This document shows, piece after piece, positions 15,255-23,799 of a stretch of DNA of 64,000 nucleotides (within the stretch, counting starts at the first letter, position 1; each line of letters begins with the position of its first letter). The position numbers were made by a program, and so were the translations under genes. Source of the stretch: Paenibacillus oleatilyticus (GTDB lineage Bacteria; Bacillota; Bacilli; Paenibacillales; NBRC-103111); assembly GCF_018998565.1 (NCBI RefSeq), contig NZ_JAHNZO010000006.1, positions 186,001-250,000 on the forward strand, read 5' to 3'. Under the pieces are notes generated by a model. The model searched no databases and was not told the origin of the DNA. It was given only the letters and a program-made list of their open reading frames with translations.

Positions 15255-15530
15255 CTAAACCTTATTTTCATCATTAAGAGCTGCAAAAGCTTCTTGAGTT
15301 GCCCTTACAACTCCATAATCACCATTACTTTTATTGTAGGTGAAATAATAATTATGTGTTCCGTTCGTTTCTATGCACAATTCAACTGTACTGACTTTAT
15401 TTGCAACAGAGTATCTTTCAATTATAATGTTATGTTCAGATAAATACTCTGCAACTTCATCCCTAAACATTTCACTCGTTAAATCCAAAGCCGCGGAACA
15501 ATAATTGTAAACCTCGTCTATTGAGTACAT
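15255..15530 (-). CDS. Small hypothetical protein (91 aa)
   Basis: Not recognised. Alpha-beta; helix (TSEMFRDEVAEYL) then strands (STVELCIETNGTHNYYF). Its ribosome site AGAGGTGAG is part of an inverted repeat (CCTCTAAA ... TTTAGAGG, 15540-15571) in the leader, which could hide the site in RNA. Confidence 0.65.
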   Translation of the reverse strand: MYSIDEVYNYCSAALDLTSEMFRDEVAEYLSEHNIIIERYSVANKVSTVELCIETNGTHNYYFTYNKSNGDYGVVRATQEAFAALNDENKV

Positions 15531-15539
15531 ATATGCTCA

Positions 15540-15571
15540 CCTCTAAATTGATGATAGCATATTTTAGAGGC
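15540..15571 (-). promoter_or_regulatory. Leader hairpin covering the ribosome site
   Basis: CCTCTAAA and TTTAGAGG pair across 14 bases; the second arm on the minus strand runs into the ribosome site of the gene at 15255-15530. Translational masking or an operator is possible. Confidence 0.35.
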
Positions 15572-15624
15572 TTCTTCATTTACCTTTTTATGCTAAAACC
15601 CTCATAGACTCGTATCCAATCGCT

Positions 15625-15873
15625 TTATCGCCTTTCAACAAATGATACATTTTTTACTCGTTGAAACGACCTATTAAGTACAGAGGCATTTTGAAACACT
15701 GTCATCCTAACAAGCCATTTCTGACCCCTACGAACTTCTTCAGGATCAGTCGTTGTATTCCATTCGTATTCATTACCATCTTCATCCTCAAAATCAAACC
15801 TGTGAGCAACATTTGGTTTTATGTCTGATGGTTCCCTGTCTCTAATAACAGTAATGACTTTTTCAATTCTCAT
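15625..15873 (-). CDS. Small beta-rich hypothetical protein (82 aa)
   Basis: Not recognised. Beta-rich (HRFDFEDEDGNEYEWNTTTD, KWLVRMTVF) with basic ends; the look of a small OB-like fold, but no family can be named. ATG preceded by an AU hairpin element and a weak GGTGATT site. Confidence 0.6.
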   Translation of the reverse strand: MRIEKVITVIRDREPSDIKPNVAHRFDFEDEDGNEYEWNTTTDPEEVRRGQKWLVRMTVFQNASVLNRSFQRVKNVSFVERR

Positions 15874-15891
15874 TTAATCACCAAGCTCCCT

Positions 15892-15909
15892 ATAAAACTT
15901 GCATTTTAT
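15892..15909 (-). repeat. AU hairpin element
   Basis: Perfect ATAAAA/TTTTAT arms, loop CTTGCA, followed on the leftward RNA by AGGGAG; 19 bases before the start at 15873. Confidence 0.65.
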
Positions 15910-15918
15910 TCGATGTTT

Positions 15919-17154
15919 TTAAAACAAATTTCCCTCAACTAAATTGTTCGCACCTTGATTAAGAATATTTGTTCCATTGTTGCTTATTCTATTCCCTGAA
16001 ACAATGCAGTTTGTCGCATCCCCTTTTAGCCAAACGCCAGTTTCTCTTTCTTGAATAATATTACCTTGAATTAAACATGTATTAGTTCCTGCAACCGCAA
16101 TACCATTTGAAGTGCCTGTAGAAGCATGTACAATAAGTGAAGAATTCGTGATCCTTGATCTATCACATCGATTAATAATGATATCAAATGTTCCTGAAGA
16201 TGGTCCATTTTTATAAATAAGACACTTATCTATAAATATTTGTGGATGGTAATTTATATTCATGCCATTTTCAAAATAATTAATATGACAGTTATGCACA
16301 GAAGCATATACGCCATTGAGATTATTACTAGAACTATTTATTACCAAAAAAGAACCAACATTTATACCCATGCAGTTATCAATTATGATCCCCTCAGCGG
16401 GTCCATTTTTCCTAATAGATATTCCTGTACCATAAAATTTACATCCCGTTATCAGAATATCCACTGTGTAACCCAACAATTCAATTCCTATACCATTAGA
16501 AGATGAATATGGACCTGACCTGACAACACAATCTCTAATATGAGATACTCCGCAATTACTGAGTTCAATTGCTGTAAGCCATTTATTGATTCCAGTTTGA
16601 CTACCGTTAGTTCCATTATTATATTCTTCAATGCTCGTACTGCCTGAAAGATAGACTCTTTCTATGATTAGATTTTTCCATGCGCTCCCTTGGTTGCTAG
16701 GAATTGATACGATGATACCTTTATACGAATTATTTGATATTGTCACAAGAGTTAAATCTTGTACTTGAAGGGCATCATTAAACAAATTATTAGTTGTGTA
16801 TGTAATCCCATTACTCATAGGAAAGAATAATTGACTAAGTTGTATACCATCTCCTTTGATGGTTACATCTTTGTTACTGATTGATATTGGATTATTAATT
16901 TTGTACCGTCCAGATGGAAAATAGAGTACCCCTCCTGATAATGGAAGATTTGATATTGCATTATTAACAGAAGTAGTATCATCAGCTACCCCATCACCAA
17001 TCGCTCCAAAGTCTTTTACATTTATCATGCTTGATGATGTAGCAGCAGTAGCGCGAGGTAATATCGAACCAGTTGCAAGCAATGAAGCACCAGCCAACCC
17101 CATAGAAGCCAATAAATTACGTCTGGTTAAAACTCTATTTTTCTTGTTTGACAC
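15919..17154 (-). CDS. Tat-exported right-handed beta-helix protein (pectate-lyase-3 type)
   Basis: N terminus carries a twin-arginine signal (TRRNLLASMGLAGASLL, cleavage near ATAA). The mature protein opens with NVKDFGAIGDGVADDTTSVNNAI, the hallmark first turn of pectate_lyase_3/GH28-like beta-helices, and continues with repeated short beta turns to the end. Members degrade polysaccharides or serve as phage tailspikes. A Tat signal argues for an enzyme exported by the host rather than a virion spike. Start: GTG at 17154, 9 bases from AAAGGG; the ATG at 17163 touches it. Catalytic residues cannot be fixed from sequence alone. Confidence 0.8.
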   Translation of the reverse strand: MSNKKNRVLTRRNLLASMGLAGASLLATGSILPRATAATSSSMINVKDFGAIGDGVADDTTSVNNAISNLPLSGGVLYFPSGRYKINNPISISNKDVTIKGDGIQLSQLFFPMSNGITYTTNNLFNDALQVQDLTLVTISNNSYKGIIVSIPSNQGSAWKNLIIERVYLSGSTSIEEYNNGTNGSQTGINKWLTAIELSNCGVSHIRDCVVRSGPYSSSNGIGIELLGYTVDILITGCKFYGTGISIRKNGPAEGIIIDNCMGINVGSFLVINSSSNNLNGVYASVHNCHINYFENGMNINYHPQIFIDKCLIYKNGPSSGTFDIIINRCDRSRITNSSLIVHASTGTSNGIAVAGTNTCLIQGNIIQERETGVWLKGDATNCIVSGNRISNNGTNILNQGANNLVEGNLF

Positions 17155-17187
17155 TGTTACCATCCCTTTAATTTTTTATTTTTCCCC

Positions 17188-17205
17188 ATAAAACATGCCT
17201 TTTAT
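17188..17205 (-). repeat. AU hairpin element
   Basis: Perfect ATAAAA/TTTTAT arms, loop CATGCC, followed by GGGGA; 34 bases before the beta-helix gene start. Confidence 0.6.
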
Positions 17206-17342
17206 TGGATTCGATATAATGAACTCCATTAAGTTTAATGCTTTTTGCTTCTTACACTCGTCCCTGATATTCGAAGGTGTTTATTTTGTTGCATAGCAAT
17301 TCCATTTCTGGATAACCTAATCTTGGACTGGAGGTGAATCAA

Positions 17343-17555
17343 TTGACTCAAACAGGTTTGGCTCTTCATGAAACTCTGGATCTACATGAACTTTTGACTT
17401 CAAAAACCGTATGCATAACTGAGGCCAAAGCACGGCTACAACTAGTACAAGATCCGGCGTTAAAAACATTAATCCAACAAGATATTCAGCAAACAACTGC
17501 TTCAATCAAACAAATGCAAAGTATGCTCGCATCAGCTGCAACACAATTATCTTAA
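17343..17555 (+). CDS. Spore-coat-like small protein (YraG/CotF-associated type, 70 aa)
   Basis: LHETLDLHELLTSKTVCITEAKARLQLVQDPALKTLIQQDI: the helical pattern of small spore-coat proteins (YraD-YraG, YhcQ type) that precede CotF-domain genes. TTG start, 8 bases after GGAGG. Followed after 22 bases by a CotF-domain gene. Mother-cell coat incorporation is known for relatives; expression from a phage in sporulation is inferred. Confidence 0.8.
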   Translation: MTQTGLALHETLDLHELLTSKTVCITEAKARLQLVQDPALKTLIQQDIQQTTASIKQMQSMLASAATQLS

Positions 17556-17577
17556 ATGAAAAGAGGGTAAATATTCC

Positions 17578-17853
17578 TTGAACGCAACAGTCCAATCAAC
17601 ATTAACTGATCAGACTATCGCTACAGACATGCTAATAACTGCAAAATCCGCTGTTAAAGAATTGGCAGTAGCAATTACAGAATCCGCATCGCCGCAAGTA
17701 AGAACATTTTTAAAGCAAGAGTTTAACAATGCGGTAGCTTTTCAAGAAAGTCTATATGGTTATATGCAATCTAAGGGGTTATATAACGCATATAACATTA
17801 AGCAACAAATTCAAACCGATATTCAAAACGCTACAACCGCCTTAAACCTTTAA
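17578..17853 (+). CDS. CotF-family spore coat protein (91 aa)
   Basis: Coat_F domain throughout: DQTIATDMLITAKSAVKELAVAI, ESASPQVRTFLKQEFNNAV, then YMQSKGLYNAYNIKQQIQTD and a C-terminal TALNL, following the usual CotF layout of three helices. TTG start with GAGGG upstream. Forms a two-gene operon with the preceding coat-like gene and ends in a strong terminator. Points to an endospore-forming host. Confidence 0.88.
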   Translation: MNATVQSTLTDQTIATDMLITAKSAVKELAVAITESASPQVRTFLKQEFNNAVAFQESLYGYMQSKGLYNAYNIKQQIQTDIQNATTALNL

Positions 17854-17862
17854 TCACCAAGG

Positions 17863-17892
17863 CCACCCTATATTTTAGGGTGGTTTTATTTC
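17863..17892. terminator. Terminator
   Basis: Stem CCACCCTA/TAGGGTGG followed by TTTTATTT, between the coat genes and a convergent leftward unit. Confidence 0.85.
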
Positions 17893-17922
17893 TCAATGCT
17901 CCAATAGTACATGACGTTCATA

Positions 17923-18357
17923 TTATCCTTTATAAAATTCAATAAATTCATTTTGATTAATTTCCTGATAGAGACTGTTTAAATTAGAAGCAGTTTCTCG
18001 CACATAAATCGCAATTTTTTCTATTTCATCCCCAAAATCACTTATGATTCCCATTACGTTTTTTTCAATCTCATTACCTAAAAAAGTATAAACTTTAAGA
18101 TAACCGTCAAATTCATAAATTAGTACAGTGTATTGAATGTCACTCAAGGGCCGAAACTTAAATATACCATTAGTTGGCGGAATCTTGGCACAGAATTCGC
18201 ATACTATCGTATGCTCTTTTCCGTCATCGTCTATCAGAAGGCCTTTGTTTCTGTCTGACACAAACAACTTGACAATTGTTCCTTCAATTTTTCTTCCAGT
18301 ACCTATATCATAAACTACTCTATCTCCAAGATATAATCCGTACCATCCTCTAGCCAT
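17923..18357 (-). CDS. Hypothetical protein with N-terminal beta-barrel-like part (144 aa)
   Basis: Not recognised. Residues about 5-45 (YLGDRVVYDIGTGRKIEGTIVKLFV ... KGLLIDDDG) look like a KOW/SH3-type small barrel; CEFC near 54 is a lone CxxC. ATG at 18357 with AAGGAGG. Last gene of a leftward run of four. Confidence 0.6.
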   Translation of the reverse strand: MARGWYGLYLGDRVVYDIGTGRKIEGTIVKLFVSDRNKGLLIDDDGKEHTIVCEFCAKIPPTNGIFKFRPLSDIQYTVLIYEFDGYLKVYTFLGNEIEKNVMGIISDFGDEIEKIAIYVRETASNLNSLYQEINQNEFIEFYKG

Positions 18358-18401
18358 CAATTGACCTCCTTATTCACATAAAATAGCCATTTCTTTGGGA
18401 T

Positions 18402-19121
18402 TCAACTTATTATGTATTGTTTATGATCTTCATTTAACCACTTTAAAATCCCGTTATATCTATCCTGACTAAAAATAGGATTTCTGTTATTGTACCACAC
18501 TTCAACTTTAAACATCCATTTTCTACAATTGCAGTTTGTGCAGCTTGGAATACAGTTGGACAGATCATTTGCTCCTTCGTCATTAAAATGCTCTTTGTGA
18601 AAATCCTCTTTATTTTGTTCTCGCTGTTCGGCTTCTGTTTTACCGCAATACGCGCAACTGTTATTAAAATATAATTTACATTTTAACCATTCTTCTTCAG
18701 TTATCTTATGCTGTTTATGCAGTTTTCGATTGTCTCTATACTCCTTTAATTTGGCTTTATTTTCCTGCTGCCATATTTTTAATAATCCCTTTTTTCTCGA
18801 TTTCTCACTCGCCAATCTTTTCTTCTGCTTTCTCTCTTCGGTGGCATTATTGTATTTATTCATACTAATCAAGAATCTTTCTTTATTGTTGTTGTTCCAA
18901 CTCTGAGATTTCTTACTAGTACAGTCTCTGCAATAAGGGTTAAGTCCATCAATCCCATTTGAAGAATTGAGATGGAAATAATCTTCTGTTGAGTGGTAAT
19001 ATTCTTTGCATATTTTACATCTTTTATGATCAATCCCATTTATTATTCTATGCGTTTCTTCCCATTTCTTTTGTCTTCGTTCTTCTTTTCTTCTCAATTT
19101 TTCTTCAGCACTTAAATTCAA
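18402..19121 (-). CDS. HNH endonuclease with N-terminal zinc finger (239 aa)
   Basis: CKIC ... CRDC zinc finger (about residues 35-68), basic linker rich in Lys/Arg/Asn, then an HNH core CAYCGKTEAEQ ... FHKEHFND ... NCIPSCTNCNCRK, and the C-terminal RYNGILKWL helix. Paralogue of the broken gene at 6586-7245. TTG start, 9 bases after AAGGAG. Probably a free-standing homing-type or packaging-unrelated nuclease. Confidence 0.8.
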   Translation of the reverse strand: MNLSAEEKLRRKEERRQKKWEETHRIINGIDHKRCKICKEYYHSTEDYFHLNSSNGIDGLNPYCRDCTSKKSQSWNNNNKERFLISMNKYNNATEERKQKKRLASEKSRKKGLLKIWQQENKAKLKEYRDNRKLHKQHKITEEEWLKCKLYFNNSCAYCGKTEAEQREQNKEDFHKEHFNDEGANDLSNCIPSCTNCNCRKWMFKVEVWYNNRNPIFSQDRYNGILKWLNEDHKQYIIS

Positions 19122-19175
19122 AATACATTTCTCCTTATTTTATTTTTTAAATAAAATGACCATGAATCAGTCATT

Positions 19176-19472
19176 TTATTTCATTTCAAATTCATATACA
19201 TCGAATTCATCCCAAATTTGCCATTTACCATTTGACAGTTGTTCCAGATCAATGTTTCCCATACTGCGACTTAAATAAACTTTATCACGTTTTCCATTGA
19301 TAACATCGCGCATCCTATCCATAATTCTTTGAACAGATTCATCGACTAAAATATAAGATGCTCCACTATCAGATGTTTTTTCAAATTGAAACCTTGATCC
19401 TCGTGACTCCTGAAGAATTCCACTTAGCTCCCGTTTGTATAATTTTGGTGTATAGTTAATCTCCATTCGCAT
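19176..19472 (-). CDS. Small hypothetical protein (98 aa)
   Basis: Not recognised. Ribosome site GAAGGGATGAG before the ATG. Beta-rich C terminus (NGKWQIWDEFDVYEFEMK). Confidence 0.6.
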   Translation of the reverse strand: MRMEINYTPKLYKRELSGILQESRGSRFQFEKTSDSGASYILVDESVQRIMDRMRDVINGKRDKVYLSRSMGNIDLEQLSNGKWQIWDEFDVYEFEMK

Positions 19473-19507
19473 CTCATCCCTTCACTCACTATGAAACTGC
19501 TCTTCCC

Positions 19508-19759
19508 TTAATCTCGTGGATAATCAACACGCATAATATCCATAAAAGGTACTTTCACGACTCCATTAATTTGTTCAATATGTACTTTACCTGTCCTAGA
19601 ATCCATTTTATCAATTTGACCGCGTACTGCTTCTTCCCATCCCCAAACAGTCAATTCGATTTCAGATTTTTCATAAAATGCCTCGGTGAGTTGGTTCCCT
19701 ATCTCCTCTAGTACAAATTCATCTCGCGTTGGTCGTTTCGCTACTTTTGGTTTAGCCAT
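19508..19759 (-). CDS. YolD-like protein (83 aa)
   Basis: The C-terminal half (IELTVWGWEEAVRGQIDKMDSRTGKVHIEQING ... VPFMDIMRVD) follows the YolD family pattern of alternating strands with a central G.I..ID. SPbeta carries yolD; relatives are often linked to UmuC-type polymerases, absent here. ATG at 19759 follows GGGGGAGGGG; the frame extends to 19795 without a site. Confidence 0.65.
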   Translation of the reverse strand: MAKPKVAKRPTRDEFVLEEIGNQLTEAFYEKSEIELTVWGWEEAVRGQIDKMDSRTGKVHIEQINGVVKVPFMDIMRVDYPRD

Positions 19760-19791
19760 CTGTAGCCCCTCCCCCTGATGTACTAAAACAA

Positions 19792-19881
19792 TCATATTGT
19801 TGGATCTTCATCCTTAATCCAATTATCGTAGTCGTGAATGAAATAACTCCATTTGCAGCATCCTGAGTCCGTATGACCCAT
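19792..19881 (-). CDS. Possible mini-protein (29 aa)
   Basis: Reads MGHTDSGCCKWSYFIHDYDN and ends EDPTI, with a natural amino-acid mix and a weak GAAGG site. Its TGA overlaps an ATG of the YolD-like frame. Real only if expression is shown. The 200 bases further right (19890-20080) hold a 37-codon frame without ribosome site and nothing else I can support. Confidence 0.3.
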   Translation of the reverse strand: MGHTDSGCCKWSYFIHDYDNWIKDEDPTI

Positions 19882-20066
19882 TTACCTTCAAGTTCACTAA
19901 GTTAGATATCCATTCTCCGTTTCCAATGAAATACCCTTATCCCCTGTACAAAACAGGAGTACAGCTAATAGAGAATTTGGTGCTATCTTTTTTTCATCTA
20001 GTACATCCATAATACCAGAATCACTATATTATGTAAATAAAATCATTTTTTATTTTTTTGTAATGA

Positions 20067-20083
20067 GGGAGTGGCGCACTCCC
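20067..20083 (-). terminator. Palindrome after the lipoprotein gene
   Basis: GGGAGTG-GCG-CACTCCC; lacks a clear T run on the minus strand, so termination is uncertain. Confidence 0.4.
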
Positions 20084-20089
20084 ATTTCA

Positions 20090-20617
20090 TTAAATTATAG
20101 CTTCACCAGTGTCTGAGTTGATTTTTTTTATGATTACCTTTCCCTCTTCTAACAAGCTGCCAATCTCAATAGTCCATTGTTTGATTTCGGCATTAAAATG
20201 AACCTTTCTTATATATGCGTTAATAATTTCACCCTTAGTGTATCCTAACGCCTTTTCAATTGCTGTTGTACGACTTATTGAACTTTCATTTTTATTCTGT
20301 TCTGGTTTAATGACTAATTTTGTACCTACCGCCTGTTCTGGATATGATTCTGCAATTTGGCCTGTAACCCATACTTCAACATCCATTCCGAGTTTTAATT
20401 GATTTTTATCAAGATTACTGTCCTTTTCATCAATGATTTTTGCATTAGTAATAGATACAGTTATCGCTCTTGGTTTGTTTTCTTTCTCTTCAACAACTAA
20501 AACTGAATTTTCACTTATTTTTACAATAAGTCCTGTCATAACACTTCTTTCTTTCTCTGTACAACCTGCAACAATACTGATAAACAATAAAGCAATAATA
20601 AAATAACTATACTTCAA
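20090..20617 (-). CDS. Secreted lipoprotein, DUF3221/YobA-like (175 aa)
   Basis: Signal peptide ending in the lipobox IVAGC (about residue 19), then an OB-like domain (TGLIVKISENSVLVVEE ... ITNAKIIDEKD ... LGMDVEVWVTGQIAESYPEQA) typical of DUF3221/YobA proteins, and a C-terminal beta region. Start: TTG at 20617, 8 bases after AAAGGAG; longer starts have no site. Anchored on the outer face of the membrane. Role unknown; sits next to a secreted protease. Confidence 0.75.
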   Translation of the reverse strand: MKYSYFIIALLFISIVAGCTEKERSVMTGLIVKISENSVLVVEEKENKPRAITVSITNAKIIDEKDSNLDKNQLKLGMDVEVWVTGQIAESYPEQAVGTKLVIKPEQNKNESSISRTTAIEKALGYTKGEIINAYIRKVHFNAEIKQWTIEIGSLLEEGKVIIKKINSDTGEAII

Positions 20618-20650
20618 TACATCATCTCCTTTTAAGTAAATATTAAAAAG

Positions 20651-20694
20651 AAAATTGTAAGACAACTATTCTATGATAGCCATCTTACAATTTT
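20651..20694 (-). terminator. Terminator of the serine protease gene
   Basis: 12-bp stem AAAATTGTAAGA/TCTTACAATTTT. Confidence 0.75.
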
Positions 20695-20699
20695 TCCAT

Positions 20700-21989
20700 T
20701 TATGGACTTGTTGTAACTGGATAAACCCCGAGAGCATTTATTGCATTTTGAACATGCGTATAAATTCCTCCCTCCGCTGTATGAACACCCATAATGGTGA
20801 ATCCAGCCCAAATGGGACTTCCACTATCTCCTGCGATTGCAGAATAACTTGCTTCCCGCATAGCATAATGATATTTAGTACCTAAGAAACCGGACCAATT
20901 TTTCGATTGTAGAGTTCCACAACTTGTATTATCAGAGTTTCCTCCAGAGATACATACAGTTTGACCTACAGTTTCTTGAGATCCTTGTTCAACGTAAACA
21001 ACTTTTGAAAAATTCAAGTTCCGATAAGCATATAAATAAGCAGTTGCATTTGAGGGATCAATTTTAAGTGCGGCTGCGTCTACATTACCACTTTCTTGAT
21101 ACTTATTGGTATATGCAAAAAGAGATCCGCCTTGTTTCCATTCCTCGCCAGTATAGCTTACGCAATGTCCAGCTGTAACTATATAATGAGCGGATGAATC
21201 TCTTGCAGAAAATCCAGCAGTACATAGTTTATTATCACTTTGAATTTTCAAGCCACCCTGAACTGGTCTTGTATAAGTACTTGAATCTTGTTTTTCAGGA
21301 CTTTTACCCTGTATTACAGATATCATGTCTTCGTTAAACATTTGGCCCAAAGTATTTATAACTGAATCGCTTGTTTTCTCGACTGCAATAACAACCTTTT
21401 CTTTGATAATATCTGTCACTATATATTTGATCATAATGTTCTTTAATGCAAGTTCCTCTCGGGAATCACTTATTTTTTGATGAAGCTCATCTAATTCTTT
21501 TTCTGAATACTTTGCCTTATATATCTTAACCTTGGAATCACCACTTGCACTCTTAATTTGTCTTTCTGTCTCAGGATTAAAATCTTTTAATCCAATATTA
21601 ATAACTCCTCCGCTTGCTTGGTCGATATAAATATTAGCATAATTATCTTTACTTTCTTTATTTGATATATACTCTTTAATCTTTGGTATTTTTACTCGTA
21701 ACATTTCAAATCTCGCATCTAACTCCATTTCTTCTTCCTTGGTCAAAGTAACCCCATATTTCTCACTACTCTTCGTTGTTTTATCATTTAGCAAATTAGT
21801 TATATAACTACTATTACTCTTCAGACCGAATTCTTTTCTGAATTTCTCATTTTTTTCAAAATTACTTTTACTACTTTCGTTCTTAACATTTACTTCAGTA
21901 TTCAAAGCATTTGCTGTACTTGTTGCTACGGATGTTAATACTGCAACTGATAGAGCGATTGATACAATTAAATTCTTTCTTTTACTCAT
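20700..21989 (-). CDS. Secreted trypsin-like (S1, streptogrisin-type) protease precursor
   Basis: Signal peptide (cleavage near TANA, residue 28), a 200-residue propeptide, and a catalytic domain from about 242: IVTAGHC (H275), NVDAAALKID (D304), AIAGDSGSPIW (S389). Cys pairs at 256/276 and 346/357 resemble streptogrisin and alpha-lytic proteases, whose propeptide acts as folding chaperone and inhibitor. ATG with GAGGTG. Stand-alone gene with own terminator; exported cargo rather than phage structure. Confidence 0.88.
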   Translation of the reverse strand: MSKRKNLIVSIALSVAVLTSVATSTANALNTEVNVKNESSKSNFEKNEKFRKEFGLKSNSSYITNLLNDKTTKSSEKYGVTLTKEEEMELDARFEMLRVKIPKIKEYISNKESKDNYANIYIDQASGGVINIGLKDFNPETERQIKSASGDSKVKIYKAKYSEKELDELHQKISDSREELALKNIMIKYIVTDIIKEKVVIAVEKTSDSVINTLGQMFNEDMISVIQGKSPEKQDSSTYTRPVQGGLKIQSDNKLCTAGFSARDSSAHYIVTAGHCVSYTGEEWKQGGSLFAYTNKYQESGNVDAAALKIDPSNATAYLYAYRNLNFSKVVYVEQGSQETVGQTVCISGGNSDNTSCGTLQSKNWSGFLGTKYHYAMREASYSAIAGDSGSPIWAGFTIMGVHTAEGGIYTHVQNAINALGVYPVTTSP

Positions 21990-22151
21990 TTCCGCACCTC
22001 ATTTTTGGTGATATTTTCCATTACACATATATATTAGTTGATTATTGTTAATTAAGTATATAGTTCTTTGTTACCTATAATTCGACACATATTTACATTA
22101 AAAACTAATAGTTCAGGGCAAACAGAATATAACCTAATGAAAAAGCAAAAC

Positions 22152-22184
22152 AAAGAGCTGCTATTTATAAATAGCAACTCTTTT
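22152..22184 (-). terminator. Terminator
   Basis: AAAGAG-(C)TGCTATTT/AAATAGCAACTCTTT stem, after the small exported protein gene. Confidence 0.8.
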
Positions 22185-22208
22185 GTGATTGCAATAGTTT
22201 GACAATAA

Positions 22209-22460
22209 TTAGTGATTATAGACTTTTCCGCCGTAGTGACATTGAGTCAAGTTCAGACTATTCAAATATACAGTCTTCCCCCATTTTAACTCTCCAATGT
22301 ACCCATCCTTGTTGTAACTAAGAGTGCTAGGGCAATCAATATGGCCTTTGTAGTTCTTAACTTCTCTCACTGTTTTTTCGGCAGCAAGCGCTTGAGACGA
22401 GACAGTGAAAACAAGAGCTAGCGAAAGTGACATGAAGATACCAGAAACTTTTTTAAACAT
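22209..22460 (-). CDS. Small secreted protein (83 aa)
   Basis: Clear signal peptide (MFKKVSGIFMSLSLALVFTVSSQALA) and a 55-residue mature part with two Cys (HIDCPSTLSYNKDGYIGELKWG ... LTQCHYGG), likely disulfide bonded. ATG at 22460 with GAGAGG upstream. Resembles short exported proteins of the B. cereus group with a YNKDGY.G.L block; function unknown. Confidence 0.65.
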   Translation of the reverse strand: MFKKVSGIFMSLSLALVFTVSSQALAAEKTVREVKNYKGHIDCPSTLSYNKDGYIGELKWGKTVYLNSLNLTQCHYGGKVYNH

Positions 22461-22615
22461 AGCAACCAACCTCTCTATCTTTTTTCTTGTTGCTTTTAAA
22501 TTGTACTAAAATTTTCTCCGTATTTTATTAAAATGATTATCTCGCAGAAAAAGGGCATTATCTGGTGCAAAAATTGTCGAGAAATAATGATAATTTTGTC
22601 GTTAAATATAAATAA

Positions 22616-22643
22616 GACGCTTAGATTAATAAATCTAAACGTC
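22616..22643 (-). terminator. Terminator of the DUF262 gene
   Basis: Stem GACG(T/C)TTAGATT with AATCTAA(A/G)CGTC, followed by TTATTTATATTT on the minus strand. Confidence 0.75.
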
Positions 22644-22649
22644 ACATCA

Positions 22650-23699
22650 TTAAACTTCCATTTCAAGTTGTCCTGTTTTATCCTCACTCTCATTAATGCT
22701 CAATGATTCGACAAGTAATTCCACGCGTTTTCGGACTTTAGGTTCAGAGGTTGTTCCGCCGATCTTTGTCGCCTTATAAGGTCCATTTTTGACGATAACA
22801 CTTCCTGTTAGTCCAGCAAATTCTTTCGGATCTACACCGTATTTAATGGCTACCGCAGATGCCTTACACAAGGCCACAACATCGTTCTTCTTAAGTAGTC
22901 TTCGCTGTTCTTTCTCCTCATAATTCGAAAACCCTTCAGCAAGATAGTCAATAACTTCAACCACTTGCGTTTTCAATTCATCCGAAATCCCATTGATACG
23001 TAAATCCAGTGCCAGCGCTTCAAGTGCTTTTCCGCCTTGTTTTGCGTAATCACCATTAAGAATACCGCAAATTTGCAATAGAATTTCTTGATCATAAAAC
23101 TTTTCCTTTGCTGCCTCCGTCATATTGCTCATCATACTGAACAATTTTTTCACTGTAATGGTATCAAACCAATCAAGAATTTCGGCCCCAAGAATAGAAC
23201 GAATAAGCTCAATTCGCGTTAAAGGTGTTCCACTATTAAGACGTTTGAACATTTCTTCAATTTGATGAGGTTCGATTTTATCAAACTGATAGAAAACAAT
23301 TCTCTCTTCTTCTAAAATTTCTTGAAACTCTGGCGGTAACTGTGAGAATGTTAATCCTGAAATATCAACTCCAAATACAGGACGGAAATTTTCTACAATG
23401 GCAATTTCATCACGCATGAAAGGAATGATTGCCCTCTTAATACGCTGCTTTCCATCGATGCACCATGTAATATTGTCATCAGATTTTACAGTGTAAACTG
23501 GTGGAATTGGAAACCCTAATATAATAGATTCAATTAACTCACTTACTTGTAGATCCGTCCATCGAAGATTTCTTTGAACCTGAAGATCAAAATTTATAGA
23601 TTCGGGATTGCGTCCGAGTTGACGAAGACTACGAGGTTGAGCTTGAGATTTATTTAGTCTTTCTTGTGCGATACGTTCAGCAAGTGTTTTATTTTCCAC
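22650..23699 (-). CDS. DUF262 (GmrSD N-terminal/ParB-like) protein (349 aa)
   Basis: DUF262 signature: LQVQRNLRWTDLQVSELIESIILGFPIPPVY, then the nucleotide-hydrolysis-type loop CIDGKQRIKRAI (DGxQR), and the helical FKRLNSGTPLTRIELIRSI block. DUF262 is the N-terminal half of GmrSD-type modification-dependent restriction enzymes and of several defence proteins; the DUF1524 HNH half is absent. The C-terminal 150 residues are helical. GTG start, 9 bases after GGAG. Phage homologues exist as single-domain proteins; role here unknown, possibly defence. Confidence 0.8.
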   Translation of the reverse strand: MENKTLAERIAQERLNKSQAQPRSLRQLGRNPESINFDLQVQRNLRWTDLQVSELIESIILGFPIPPVYTVKSDDNITWCIDGKQRIKRAIIPFMRDEIAIVENFRPVFGVDISGLTFSQLPPEFQEILEEERIVFYQFDKIEPHQIEEMFKRLNSGTPLTRIELIRSILGAEILDWFDTITVKKLFSMMSNMTEAAKEKFYDQEILLQICGILNGDYAKQGGKALEALALDLRINGISDELKTQVVEVIDYLAEGFSNYEEKEQRRLLKKNDVVALCKASAVAIKYGVDPKEFAGLTGSVIVKNGPYKATKIGGTTSEPKVRKRVELLVESLSINESEDKTGQLEMEV

Positions 23700-23799
23700 G
23701 TCTGTACACTCCGTTCTGTTATGTACTGATTATATCTCATTATACTATATTTTACAGTTATGATCTTCTATAATACTTTGAAATGGACATTTTATAGGT

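Noticed and set aside
22496-22693. Leftward 65-codon frame
   Set aside because: Overlaps the DUF262 C terminus and its terminator; no ribosome site.
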